The notes under the pieces were generated by a model. That model saw only the letters and a list, made by a program, of their open reading frames with translations. It was not told the DNA's origin and did no database searches. From an uncultured Mordavella sp. (GTDB lineage Bacteria > Bacillota > Clostridia > Lachnospirales > Lachnospiraceae), in contig CABPCP010000019.1 in NCBI GenBank assembly GCA_902406105.1, forward strand, positions 1-46,859: DNA of 46,859 bases, read 5' to 3'. Positions 33,827 to 43,002 of the stretch are shown here, in pieces. The first letter of the stretch is position 1. Each line of letters starts with the position of its first letter. The position numbers were made by a program, and so were the translations under genes.

Positions 33827-34476
33827 TCTATTTCCTCCATTTCCAATATATAGTCTTTCATCGCTTCTAACATATAGCAGCCAGCCACTGCTCCTTGATC
33901 TACATTTCCTGCACATGCTTCCTTATGTACAGCCGCCTTCCCAAATTTAGGGGACATACTTTTGGTACTTTCCACCCCGTTTACCGCGCCTTCATAGGCG
34001 GCAAGGATTACTTCGGTTACCGTTGCATCTCCATGTGTCTTGAGGTATTCCTCTGCCTGCTTTGCCGCATTTCCTACAGAATCCAAGACTGTTCTGTCTC
34101 CAAGCTCACATTTCCCCCGCTTTTGTATTCCTTCAGCGAAACCATTGATATATGCACACAGTCCCGCCGTGTCTATTTCCTTTTTGCCTGCCAGTTTCTT
34201 CCCTCCCGACAGGATTCCCGAGGCCATAAGAGTCCCCATAGTGGACGGAACGGCAGAAGACATCTGAACTCCTGCCTTCATAATTCTTTTTCCCAAATCT
34301 TCTTCCGTGCTTTCCTGAAGCGCCGATAGAGCCGCCGCAAATCCCTTTTTCATTGTGAGGCCAAGATCTCCGTCCCCCAGTTTTGCATCCATTTCACACA
34401 GCTCTTTTGAATGTGCCTCCATAACTGCTGTAATTTGACGAAACATTTCTGTTACTTGATTTCCTGAAATCATCAT
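33823..34476 (-). CDS. DhaL-type kinase subunit (copy 2)
   Basis: 217 residues; its ATG overlaps the stop of dhaK copy 2 (ATGA). Family motifs: MDAKLGDGDLGLTMKKGF, SSAVPSTMGTLMASG in the nucleotide loop, RTVLDSVGNAA and MSPKFGKAAVHKEA. Compared with copy 1, the GDGDHG motif reads GDGDLG and the loop is less glycine-rich, so the copies differ in nucleotide or partner preference. It is translationally coupled on both sides (dhaK copy 2 and the isomerase). Confidence 0.87.
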   Translation of the reverse strand: MMISGNQVTEMFRQITAVMEAHSKELCEMDAKLGDGDLGLTMKKGFAAALSALQESTEEDLGKRIMKAGVQMSSAVPSTMGTLMASGILSGGKKLAGKKEIDTAGLCAYINGFAEGIQKRGKCELGDRTVLDSVGNAAKQAEEYLKTHGDATVTEVILAAYEGAVNGVESTKSMSPKFGKAAVHKEACAGNVDQGAVAGCYMLEAMKDYILEMEEIE

Positions 34477-35474
34477 TTCTCTGGCCCTCCCTGTTTATAA
34501 AATGGAGTATCAACTGGATAATCCAAATAGCGCTTCATTTCCTCATCCAACCTGCATATAGAGATAGAGGCGCCCATCATTTCCATAGAAGTAGCATATT
34601 CTCCCACAAATCCATAGCTGACTTTGATGTTACGCTTTTCCAAGATTTCCACTGCATCCCCACAGAGGATATAAAGTTCTTCAATGGAAGTCGCACCCAG
34701 TCCATTAATCAAAAGCGCTGCCTCCTCTCCAGATTCCATAGGCATATCTTCTAAAATGGCCGTTAGAGACTCCTCCGCCAGTTCTTTTGAGGTTTTAAGC
34801 GGGCCATTCCAAATTCCCGGCTCACCGTGGATCCCCATTCCCATGGCCATCTCGTTTGGTCCCAGGGTAAAGTTTGGTTTCCCTACTTCTGGAATGATAC
34901 AAGGGGACAACGCAAATCCCACTGTCCGTGTCCGGTCTTTTGCATACTGTGCCGCTGCCAGCACCTCTTTCAGCTTTCCGCCCATTGCGGCCTTGGCTCC
35001 TGCCGCCTTATACATAAAGAAGATTCCAGCCACACCTCTGCGAATCGCCGGTTCCCCTGAGTTTACATCATCCGCCCCGACAATCGATGCCGTTTCAATA
35101 TCCTCCATTTCACAAAGTTCCGATGCCATATCAAAATTCATGATATCACCTGTATAGTTTCCGTATAGATACAGCACTCCTGCCCCACTGTCAACCTCCT
35201 TACTCACCTCAAAAATCTGGTCGGCAGAAGGAGACTGAAAGACTCCTCCCACCGCACAGCCGTCAAGCAGGCCATCGCCCACATAGCCAAGAAACAACGG
35301 AAGATGTCCGGTTCCGCCGCCCGTGACGATCGCAACCTTTCCCGGTTTCTTTTTAGCGATGCAATAACATCTTGGATCATCGTTTACATATTTCACCTTT
35401 CGCCCGTGGACCGCATAGATTCCTTTCAGCATATCATCCGTATAATTTTCCGGTTTATTTATGATTTTTTTCAT
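34473..35474 (-). CDS. DhaK-type kinase subunit (copy 2)
   Basis: 333 residues. DhaK motifs: VTGGGTGHLPLFLGY, LYGNYTGDIMNFDMA, GADDV and MGMGIHGEPG with H216 as the covalent substrate-binding His. It starts 28 bp after the NhaC gene and overlaps dhaL copy 2, forming a coupled pair. It differs widely from copy 1 across the substrate pocket (for example GADDVNSGEPAIRRG against ANDDVASAPHDQREKRRG), which suggests a different ketose or a different chirality. Confidence 0.9.
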   Translation of the reverse strand: MKKIINKPENYTDDMLKGIYAVHGRKVKYVNDDPRCYCIAKKKPGKVAIVTGGGTGHLPLFLGYVGDGLLDGCAVGGVFQSPSADQIFEVSKEVDSGAGVLYLYGNYTGDIMNFDMASELCEMEDIETASIVGADDVNSGEPAIRRGVAGIFFMYKAAGAKAAMGGKLKEVLAAAQYAKDRTRTVGFALSPCIIPEVGKPNFTLGPNEMAMGMGIHGEPGIWNGPLKTSKELAEESLTAILEDMPMESGEEAALLINGLGATSIEELYILCGDAVEILEKRNIKVSYGFVGEYATSMEMMGASISICRLDEEMKRYLDYPVDTPFYKQGGPEK

Positions 35475-35501
35475 TTTGACATCCTCCGTTTTCTTACATT
35501 T

Positions 35502-36959
35502 CTATGATTCTGCTTCCACCAGTGCTTTTTCTTCCTCAGGCAGTTTCTGGATACCAATTCCTACAAATCCTAAGAGGCACGCTAGAACCGGAATCATATA
35601 GGCGGAGAAGCAAAGCGGGATCCAGGCTTCTTTCGCAACTCCGATCACATCGGAGAAATAGTTGGCGCAAAAGCCCCACGGGATCAACTGCCCGAGGCCA
35701 TTTCCCCAAAGCTGTGGGAATTTCATAATTCCCGCCTGATGATACCCATTTTTTCTCCAAAGATCCCAGAAAATATCTTTGGAAATAATCGCTGTCGGAA
35801 GACCATCCATAGTAACCAGCGTAATCACGCCAATAGATAACCCTGTCACCAGATTCAGCACACCTGCGTTTTTGATATTCTTGATATTGTTCACAAGAGC
35901 TTCCCGGATTGCATCAAAGATTCCCAATTCCGACAGGAAAGCGGCCATGATCACCATGAAAGAATAAAATAGAATGGAATCAGCTAAGGAAAAGATTCCT
36001 CCACGATTCAAAAGTCCCATAAGTCCTTCTGAAATTTCCTGTCCCGGGAAAAAAGTCTCTGTTGAAAATCCGCTGTAAAGCGCCTCGAAGCATACCGCCG
36101 GAGAGAACCCCTGGACAAATACTGCGATCAAGAATCCCACACTTCCTGATACAAACAGATTGATAATGATATCTACCTTCAAAAAGACAAACACAATCGC
36201 TAGAATCAACGGAACCAGGACAATGATATTCGGTTTAAAATACTGCAGTACTTCTTCCCGGAACGCATTGACTACAGAACTTGTATCAACTCCTGCATTC
36301 TCGCTGCCTGTCAGCCCCACCACCGTAAAGAAGATCACAGTAATCACAGTACTGATCATCGTCGGCACAAGGTTCATCCGCAGCATATCATTTACTTTAC
36401 AGCCATAAATTGCCGGGATTGAAGATAGTCCGTCATTAAATGGGGACATGAATCCCCCATAGATAATTCCGCCAACGATAGCTGCCGCTTCTAACGCCAT
36501 GTTAACTCCCAAGACTTGGGCACAACTCAACATAATGACACCCAACGTCCCCAATGTTCCGAAACTAGTCCCCACCGCCGTTGACATCGCCGCGCAAAGG
36601 ACGAAGCTAAGTACAATAATAAATTTATCTGAGATCAGTGATGAAAGCCAGATCGTCAGGATTGGTGCTGTTCCAGCCATCATATAAGAGGCGATCAGAA
36701 AGCCAATTCCGCATAGGATCATAATAAACGCGCAGCACGCCTTGAACTTTTCTGATGCGGCTCCCATCATATCTCCAAAAGAGTGTCCGTAGAATTTACC
36801 CACGATCACAAGAAGTACCGCGCAGCAAAGGCACATCAGTTTTAGGTTCAGGCCAATGACTCCTCCCAGATACCCCAGCATAAACAGCATGATCAGAAAT
36901 ACAACGATCGATACTGCTAAAGTGGGCTTTCTTTTTTCTTTTGTTCCTTTTCCCTCCAT
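35502..36959 (-). CDS. NhaC family Na+/H+ antiporter (copy 2)
   Basis: 485 residues from the ATG at 36959 (AAGGAG upstream). About 11-12 membrane segments. The NhaC/ion transporter superfamily marks are present: GTSFGTLGTLGVIMLSCAQVLGV and GGFMSPFNDGLSSIPAIYG. Proteins of this group exchange sodium for protons, and relatives such as MleN carry malate with lactate. In a catabolic operon without another sugar carrier, a role as importer of an organic anion is possible. It is close to copy 1 at 40068-41492. Confidence 0.85.
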   Translation of the reverse strand: MEGKGTKEKRKPTLAVSIVVFLIMLFMLGYLGGVIGLNLKLMCLCCAVLLVIVGKFYGHSFGDMMGAASEKFKACCAFIMILCGIGFLIASYMMAGTAPILTIWLSSLISDKFIIVLSFVLCAAMSTAVGTSFGTLGTLGVIMLSCAQVLGVNMALEAAAIVGGIIYGGFMSPFNDGLSSIPAIYGCKVNDMLRMNLVPTMISTVITVIFFTVVGLTGSENAGVDTSSVVNAFREEVLQYFKPNIIVLVPLILAIVFVFLKVDIIINLFVSGSVGFLIAVFVQGFSPAVCFEALYSGFSTETFFPGQEISEGLMGLLNRGGIFSLADSILFYSFMVIMAAFLSELGIFDAIREALVNNIKNIKNAGVLNLVTGLSIGVITLVTMDGLPTAIISKDIFWDLWRKNGYHQAGIMKFPQLWGNGLGQLIPWGFCANYFSDVIGVAKEAWIPLCFSAYMIPVLACLLGFVGIGIQKLPEEEKALVEAES

Positions 36960-36975
36960 AACGGACTCCTTTCTA

Positions 36976-38004
36976 CTATTTAATATAATTTCTGTAATCA
37001 CCCTCTATATCTGAACACACAGGAAGATCCAGAGTTGTCAAATAACCGGGCTCTGCATTAATCACATGTGGAATCGCATTTTTCATAGAGCCTGCCGTGG
37101 AAGCCAGCCCCCTGTCTGGAGACAGTTCAATGGTACAATCTATGGATGGGATGCTGTCTAATTCCACTTTCTGATAATAACGTTTATCTGGGTCTAATAT
37201 ATATTCCCAGTCCGCCTGCATCCGAAGAACACCATCTGCGTCATATCCGCAATATTTCTGCGTAGTCTTATATACCAAACCATTTTCATCAAAGTCTGGA
37301 TATTTCTCTGAGGTAATCTTTTCAATCTTCCATCCAAGTCTTTCACAGAGGTAGCGGATGCTTGCCTGTTCCCAGAACTCATACTTATCCTTTTGTTCTT
37401 TTGCATTGTCCTGCTCCATCTTTGTCCTGGCATCATACTCTTCCTTGGTAAGACCAATCCCCGGGCCTCTTTTGTTGGACTCTGCATCGAAAGCATGGAC
37501 ATCTGCGTGATGTACCAAATGAACAGAATTCAAATGTTGAGCGCCTTCTGTCATACTGAGTACGATTCTCTCCAAGACCTGCGTGGAACCAATACCACAG
37601 TATGTAATTCCGTGTTTTTTCGCTTCTTCATCGATCTCTTTAGCCAGCTCTGGGTTGCTCTCCCACATCTGGGAAGTATCGGAATTCGCCACGATCACGT
37701 TTACACCATGTTCAATCGCCGACCGGATCTGTTGGAATGGTTCATAAGCATTGTTGCAGCCTTTCGCACAGTTCAATGCAACATCCGGCTTCGTTGTCTC
37801 ATAAACTTCATCCTCTTTATCAGAGATCAAAACCCCGATTGGTCCTATGCCAGCTACTTCGCCCGCATCTTTTCCTACGATTGCCTCGTAGTAGTCAATA
37901 ACACCTACTACATCTACTCCTTCTTTTTCAGTCAGTTCTTTAAGGATTCTTTTCCCAACGCCGCCAAGTCCGGCGATCACAACTTTTACATTTTCTTCTC
38001 TCAT
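36976..38004 (-). CDS. DapB/2,4-diaminopentanoate dehydrogenase-like oxidoreductase (copy 2)
   Basis: 342 residues from the ATG at 38004 (AAGGAG, 9 bases upstream). The N-terminal NAD(P)-binding motif is VVIAGLGGVGKRILKEL. The rest follows the layout of dihydrodipicolinate reductase-like enzymes such as 2,4-diaminopentanoate dehydrogenase: EHGVNVIVANSD, GITYCGIGSTQVLERIV, then a long C-terminal domain. The conserved GxGxNPGF of the amino-acid enzymes is replaced by GIGSTQVLE, so the substrate may not be a diamino acid. A paralogue lies at 38979-39992; both keep SPDRG near the C-terminus. Likely role: oxidation of an imported hydroxy or amino compound. Confidence 0.68.
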   Translation of the reverse strand: MREENVKVVIAGLGGVGKRILKELTEKEGVDVVGVIDYYEAIVGKDAGEVAGIGPIGVLISDKEDEVYETTKPDVALNCAKGCNNAYEPFQQIRSAIEHGVNVIVANSDTSQMWESNPELAKEIDEEAKKHGITYCGIGSTQVLERIVLSMTEGAQHLNSVHLVHHADVHAFDAESNKRGPGIGLTKEEYDARTKMEQDNAKEQKDKYEFWEQASIRYLCERLGWKIEKITSEKYPDFDENGLVYKTTQKYCGYDADGVLRMQADWEYILDPDKRYYQKVELDSIPSIDCTIELSPDRGLASTAGSMKNAIPHVINAEPGYLTTLDLPVCSDIEGDYRNYIK

Positions 38005-38030
38005 AGTATTTTCTCCTTTCTGGATCACTT

Positions 38031-38831
38031 TTACATAAAACGATAGGTATCCAAAGCCATACCGCAATCCATTGGAATGACTGCGCCATTGATACAGCAG
38101 GAATCCGAACAGCCAGCCAGAAAGATAAGGAATTCACTGACACCCTTTGTATCTAGGCATCTCCAGGTACGCCCGTGATATTCATAGGTATCTCCAAGAT
38201 TATCCATAGCCTGTCCATAATCCGTCTCACGATTCTTAAAGTCAGATTCCTCACAGGGATAGAACATATTCATATTGACTGCGTTGCATTGGATATAAGG
38301 TGTATAAACTACCGCGAGGGCTGTCATTACTTTACATCCTCCAAATTTTGCGTTTCCATGTCCCACACACTTAGGATCATTTTCATAGAAACTATTTCCG
38401 CCAATATAGATCATCCGTCCATGTTCATGTTTCATCATAAGCTTTGCCGCTTCACGTCCCAGGAAGGCTACAGACTTCGCCATAACATCATTGGAATCAT
38501 CCCACTGTTCCTCTGTTAATTCCTCAAAAGGTACTACATGGTCCGTCCCTGCGTTAAAAATCAAAGTATCCAAACGTCCAAATTCCTCGTCCACTTTCTG
38601 GATGATTCCTTCAAATTTATCAAGTTCTCTTAAGTTAAGCTCCAGCGCAAGGCATTTTCTTCCCATCTTCTCAATCTCTGCCTTCGTAATGTCTGCCCCT
38701 TCTTTCTGAAAAGGGAGATACGTAACGACCAAATCTGATCCAGATTTCGCGAATTCGTAAGCCATCAGACGTCCTGCCTTGGTTGCTCCTGCTGTGATCA
38801 TAGTTACTTTTCCTGTTAAATCGATTTGCAT
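38031..38831 (-). CDS. Short-chain dehydrogenase/reductase family, atypical active site
   Basis: 266 residues; TAGGAGG precedes the ATG. The SDR fold is clear: VTMITAGATKAGRLMAYEFA (cofactor loop), LDTLIFNAG (N93-A-G), GRMIYIGG, and NGAVIPMDCGMAL at the end. The catalytic Tyr-x3-Lys is H158-G-N-A-K162, and the position of the catalytic Ser holds Gly or Asn, so a usual SDR redox reaction is doubtful. It may be an isomerase, lyase or binding protein built on the SDR fold. It lies between the two DapB-like genes, 26 bp upstream of copy 2. The 147-bp gap upstream holds only a 38-codon open frame with no convincing ribosome site. Confidence 0.78.
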   Translation of the reverse strand: MQIDLTGKVTMITAGATKAGRLMAYEFAKSGSDLVVTYLPFQKEGADITKAEIEKMGRKCLALELNLRELDKFEGIIQKVDEEFGRLDTLIFNAGTDHVVPFEELTEEQWDDSNDVMAKSVAFLGREAAKLMMKHEHGRMIYIGGNSFYENDPKCVGHGNAKFGGCKVMTALAVVYTPYIQCNAVNMNMFYPCEESDFKNRETDYGQAMDNLGDTYEYHGRTWRCLDTKGVSEFLIFLAGCSDSCCINGAVIPMDCGMALDTYRFM

Positions 38832-38978
38832 AATAGAAACCTCCTATATTTCATTTCATCTTTATATTGCGAACATTTCCTTCGTCCAGAAAAGCTTTCA
38901 ATACTCCTGACGGGCCCTGTTCCGAAGCACTTTCTTCCTCTTCTTTAGTCCTCGGAAATGTATGGCACACTCTCAAAT

Positions 38979-39992
38979 TTACAGCTTATCTCGATAATCT
39001 CCTCCATACCATCCGCACGCAGGAAGGGCGAGAGAACTGATATACCCCGGCTTTTCCTTCAAAATAACCGGAATTGCGTTCCGTATAGTAGCATACGTGG
39101 TGCAGAATCCCCGATCCGGTGAATAATTCATAACTGCTTCCACCTCTGGCGTTCCATGAAGCACGATCTCATCATAGTATCGACCTTCTGGATCCAGAAC
39201 GAAGATCCAGTCCTCCCGGACTCTTTCTTTTCCTTTTTCATAGCCGATCAATGTTTCCTGTGTCCCATATACGATATTTTCTTCGTTCACCATTGCTTCC
39301 ATATTTGTTATAATCTGATCGATCTTCCATCCCAGATTATCCCCCATAAACCGGACGCTGTCCTCATTAGAATTTAATTCTGCGCTGTTGCTTTTCGCCG
39401 CCTTCTTTCTTTCCTCGAATTCTTCTATAGTCAGCCCAATCCCCAGGGTCTCCCGATTGGATTTTTCAGAGTAGGCATGTACATCCGAATGATGCATAAA
39501 AGAAACCTTCTCAATATCTTTTGACCCTTCTGTCATCATCAGAACCGCACGTTCCAGTACCTGCGAAGAACCCATTCCAACATATGTAACTTGGTTCCTC
39601 TTACATATTTCATCTGCCTCTTTAGCCAGTTCCGGGTCTGAACTCCACAAATCTGTCGTCCCCACATTTGCCGTGATCACGTTGATTCCATGTTCCAGCG
39701 CAGTCCTAATCTGTTCAAATGTACCCGCTGCATTGTTGGCTCCAGCGCAATGAATCAGAACATCTATCTTTACTGCTTCATACAGGTCCTGCTCCTTCGT
39801 CTGATTGGCTGTAACAATAACACCAAGCTCTCGCTCCATATCCGAGAGAATACCAATATCTCTTCCAATTTGTTTCGGATTTCTACAGATTACTCCTGCG
39901 ATCTCGATATCCTCTCTCTCTGAAAAGTCTCGAACCAATTCCTTTCCGATTCCTCCCAATCCATAGATTGCAACTTTAATCTTTTCTTTCAT
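38979..39992 (-). CDS. DapB/2,4-diaminopentanoate dehydrogenase-like oxidoreductase (copy 1)
   Basis: 337 residues from the ATG at 39992 (AAGGAG 11 bases upstream). NAD(P) motif VAIYGLGGIGKELVRDF. The same segments as copy 2 are seen in order: EHGINVITANVGTTDLW, VTYVGMGSSQVLERAVLMMTEG, HHSDVHAYSEKSNR, and NYSPDRGFCTTYATIRNAIP. The two copies are clearly paralogues. It is the first gene after the sigma-54 promoter at 40049-40063, so its level may be set apart from the genes further upstream. Confidence 0.68.
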   Translation of the reverse strand: MKEKIKVAIYGLGGIGKELVRDFSEREDIEIAGVICRNPKQIGRDIGILSDMERELGVIVTANQTKEQDLYEAVKIDVLIHCAGANNAAGTFEQIRTALEHGINVITANVGTTDLWSSDPELAKEADEICKRNQVTYVGMGSSQVLERAVLMMTEGSKDIEKVSFMHHSDVHAYSEKSNRETLGIGLTIEEFEERKKAAKSNSAELNSNEDSVRFMGDNLGWKIDQIITNMEAMVNEENIVYGTQETLIGYEKGKERVREDWIFVLDPEGRYYDEIVLHGTPEVEAVMNYSPDRGFCTTYATIRNAIPVILKEKPGYISSLALPACGWYGGDYRDKL

Positions 39993-40048
39993 TTCATCAA
40001 TTACTCCTTTGCACCTTTTACTGACCAAGTCTTTTACTCTAAATTATA

Positions 40049-40063
40049 GCAATTTTCATGCCA
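40049..40063 (-). promoter_or_regulatory. Sigma-54 promoter inside operon 2
   Basis: Minus strand TGGCATGAAAATTGC with the exact 10-bp GG-to-GC distance. It lies in the 75-bp gap between NhaC copy 1 and DapB-like copy 1 and would drive the genes from 39992 to 30755. Confidence 0.82.
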
Positions 40064-40067
40064 ACTT

Positions 40068-41492
40068 TTATTCTTCTATTTTTATTTTTTCAATTCCGAT
40101 TCCAAAGAATCCCAACAGACAACTGAAAATCGGAACCAGATAAACAAAAAACGTAAAAGGCGCCCATTGGCCAATTGGGACCTCCAGAATGTTTGAGAAA
40201 TAAACAGCACAAAAGGTCCATGGCAGAATCTGTCCCGTTGTGTTTCCCCATTGCTGCGCAAATTTCATAATTCCTGCCGGATTATACCCATTGTCCACCC
40301 ACATGTCCCAAAACAGATCTCTTACGATCATGGAAATTGGAATACTATCTGTGATCACCAGACTGATCAGACCGATGATCACACCTGTCACTAGGTTTAG
40401 ACTTCCTGCATTCTTTATATTCCTTATATGCCGGACGACAAAACTGCGAATTGCGTCAAAAATCCCTAATTCACTCAAAAACGAAGCCATGATAATCATA
40501 AATGTATAAAACAAGACTGTATCCGCCATGGAAAATATCCCGCCCCTGTTCAATAATCCTGCCAGCCCTTCGGAGACCTCCTTCCCTGGAAAGAAAACTT
40601 CCGTAGAAAACCCGCTGTAAAGAGCTTCAAAACAGACCTTAGGAGAAAATCCCTGAACAAATACAGCAATCAGAAATCCCACCGTTCCAGATACATATAG
40701 ATTGATTATGATATTTACTTTCATAAACACAAATAGAATCGCCAAAGCCAGTGGAAGAATCACCAAAATATTCGGCTTAAAATATTGGAGTACTTCCTGA
40801 CGGAAGCCCTCTATCACAACCTCTGTATTTCCCCTCGTTTCACCTTCGCTAAATCCAACGATCGTAAAAAAAACAACTGCGATCACGCCGCTGATCCCGG
40901 TGGGTACAGCATTGTATTTGATCATAGTTTGTACATCTGTCTTAAAAATAGCCGGTATAGACGACATACCATCATTAAATGGTGACAAAAATCCGCTTAT
41001 TAATATTCCTGATACGATCGCCGCCGCTTCTAACGCCATGTTGACACCTAGAATCTGAGCACAGCTCATCATAATAACACCCATCGTACCCAGGGTCCCA
41101 AAACTGGTCCCTACCGCTTCAGCCATTGCTGCACATAGGACAAAACTTAATACAATAATAAATTTGTCAGAAATAAAATTTGTCAGCCATACAGTAAGAA
41201 TTGCTCCCGTCCCTGCCATCATATAGGAGGCAATGAGGAATCCAATCCCGCACAAGATCAATACAAAACCGCAGCATGCCTTAAATTTTTCCGCCGCCGC
41301 TTCCATCAGTTCTCCAAAAGAATGCCCATAAAATCGAGCAGTCACAACAATAAGCGCCATGCAGCACAGGCACATCATCTTTAAATTTAACCCTTGAATC
41401 CCTCCCAAATAGCCAAGCAAAAATAGGATAATTAAAAAAATCAATAATGCTGCCCTTAAGGATGGTTTTCTTATTCCTTGTTTTTGTTCCAT
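40068..41492 (-). CDS. NhaC family Na+/H+ antiporter (copy 1)
   Basis: 474 residues from the ATG at 41492 (GGGAG 8 bases upstream); the frame reaches further up but has no ribosome site there. About 11-12 membrane segments, with GTSFGTLGTMGVIMMSCAQILG and SGFLSPFNDGMSSIPAIF. It is highly similar to copy 2 throughout, so the two arose by duplication, and they differ mainly at the N-terminus and in the loop near residues 235-250. A likely ion-coupled carrier of the operon 2 substrate or a sodium/proton exchanger. A possible -10 box (TATAAT, 41559-41554) lies upstream. Confidence 0.85.
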   Translation of the reverse strand: MEQKQGIRKPSLRAALLIFLIILFLLGYLGGIQGLNLKMMCLCCMALIVVTARFYGHSFGELMEAAAEKFKACCGFVLILCGIGFLIASYMMAGTGAILTVWLTNFISDKFIIVLSFVLCAAMAEAVGTSFGTLGTMGVIMMSCAQILGVNMALEAAAIVSGILISGFLSPFNDGMSSIPAIFKTDVQTMIKYNAVPTGISGVIAVVFFTIVGFSEGETRGNTEVVIEGFRQEVLQYFKPNILVILPLALAILFVFMKVNIIINLYVSGTVGFLIAVFVQGFSPKVCFEALYSGFSTEVFFPGKEVSEGLAGLLNRGGIFSMADTVLFYTFMIIMASFLSELGIFDAIRSFVVRHIRNIKNAGSLNLVTGVIIGLISLVITDSIPISMIVRDLFWDMWVDNGYNPAGIMKFAQQWGNTTGQILPWTFCAVYFSNILEVPIGQWAPFTFFVYLVPIFSCLLGFFGIGIEKIKIEE

Positions 41493-41512
41493 TTGCAATC
41501 TCCCTTCCTCGA

Positions 41513-41525
41513 AATATCTGCCCAT
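41513..41525 (-). promoter_or_regulatory. Possible activator site, copy of the repeat at 44219
   Basis: ATGGGCAGATATT on the minus strand, identical over 13 bases to the left arm of the inverted repeat at 44219-44256 next to the PAS activator gene. It is single here and lies just upstream of NhaC copy 1, so the assignment is tentative. Confidence 0.3.
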
Positions 41526-41621
41526 TTTTGGTTATTATCCATTATTTCTCTCCATTATACTGCTTATTTTTAGGCAGCGCTTCTACTCAATTCATCAGAT
41601 TCATTACCGCCTCTCTCCTTA

Positions 41622-42977
41622 TCATTCATCAACCAATATTTTCTTCATCTCTCCTTGCAGACATACTAAACAAATCACCATTGTTGCAACTTCCGAAATT
41701 GGGAACGCAAACCATACATATTCCAACCGGCCACTGAGTGACAGCAGAAACGCACATGGGAGCAATAACAAAAATTGCCGGATCAAGGAAAACATCATAC
41801 TATGGACTCCCTTTTTCAATGCTTGAAACACCCCACTGACCACAATACTAAAACCAGCAAAAATAAAATTCAGCCCCATAATGCGTATAGCCCGGATACC
41901 AATCCGCATCATTTCTTCGGAGGAACTGAACAATGACAGAATCGTATGTGGAAATAATTCCACTGCTGTAAGCCCAATCGCCATTAAAAAGACTACAATC
42001 TTTATTGAAAATCTGATCGTGCTTTCAATCCTTTGTCTGTTCTTTGCTCCATAATTGTAAGAAATAATTGGAATTATGCCGTTGTTCAATCCTAATGCCG
42101 GCAAAAATATCAGATTTTGAATCTTAAAATATATTCCCAATACAGCGACTGCCGTGTCAGTGAATCTGATCAGTATCTAATTCATACCAAAGATCATTCC
42201 TGCACCGATGCAGTTGATCAGCATTGCCGGAATACCTACGATATAGACGTCTTTTATAATGCTTTTTACCGGTTTGAAGCGCTCTCCAGTAAGTCTGATG
42301 TCTTTATTCATAAACAGATTAAAGACCAGGGAAATAACTGCGTTGATAGTCTGCCCCATTACCGTAGCCAGCGCCGCGCCTCTTACACCCATCTCGGGAA
42401 ATATCCCTACGCCAAATATTAAGACGGGATCCATAATGATATTGACCAAGGCGCCAACTCCTTGCCCGACCATCGCCAAAACTGTCCTTCCCGTAGACAT
42501 CAAAATCCGATCCAGCATTACACTGGTAAACAAACCAAGGGATGCCGCCACACAAATCGACAGATATTGACTCCCCAATTCAATCACCGCAGGCATCCGT
42601 GTCTGAATACAGAAAAATGGCTTAATGAAGCCTGCTAAAACAATACCCACAATACCGTAACTCATCACCGACAAAAAAATCCCATTTCTGGCCGCTTGAT
42701 TGGCTTTATAATACTCTTTCGCTCCCAGCATTCTGGATACCAATGCGTTTACGCCTACCCCCGTACCAACTGCTACCGCGATCATCAACGTTTGAATCGG
42801 GTAGGAGAGACTGACTGCATTCAACGCTTCCTGACTGATCTTAGCTACAAAATAACTGTCGACCACATTATACAACGCCTGGATTACCATTACCATTATC
42901 AGCGGCAGTGACATATTCAGAACTAGTCGATGGATTGGCATCGTACCCATCTTATTTTCTTCCCGGACTAAAACCAA
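41622..42977 (-). pseudogene. MATE family efflux transporter, broken by one in-frame amber codon
   Basis: The frame runs from a TTG at 42977 (GGGGGTGAT upstream; an ATG at 42950 is possible) to 41622. It would encode 451 residues with the 12 membrane segments of a MATE exporter (NKMGTMPI, SLSYPIQTLMIAVAVGTGVGVNALV, GLNNGIIPIISYNYGA). At 42179-42177, after GMIFGMN, a TAG stands where relatives tend to have a Gln (CAG) before ILI, and the frame continues unchanged. One C-to-T change explains it. The halves (266 residues, then a piece with ATG at 42140) are unlikely to work alone. Amber readthrough or a sequencing error are alternatives. Confidence 0.75.
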
Positions 42978-43002
42978 CTAATCACCCCCAAAATATTTTC
43001 CT

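Noticed and set aside
38857..38970. A 38-codon frame (GTG start) in the gap between DapB-like copy 1 and the SDR gene
   Set aside because: It has no good ribosome site and its sequence resembles no known family. The gap may be plain spacer.
38959..38980. TGGCAC on the plus strand near 38970 as a sigma-54 promoter
   Set aside because: The bases 10 bp downstream are not GC, and no plus-strand gene follows.
41471..41542. A 23-codon frame with GGAGAG before its ATG, upstream of and overlapping NhaC copy 1, as a leader peptide
   Set aside because: The likely transcription start from the TATAAT at 41559-41554 would leave out its ribosome site, and the peptide has no regulatory features such as repeated codons or a terminator hairpin.
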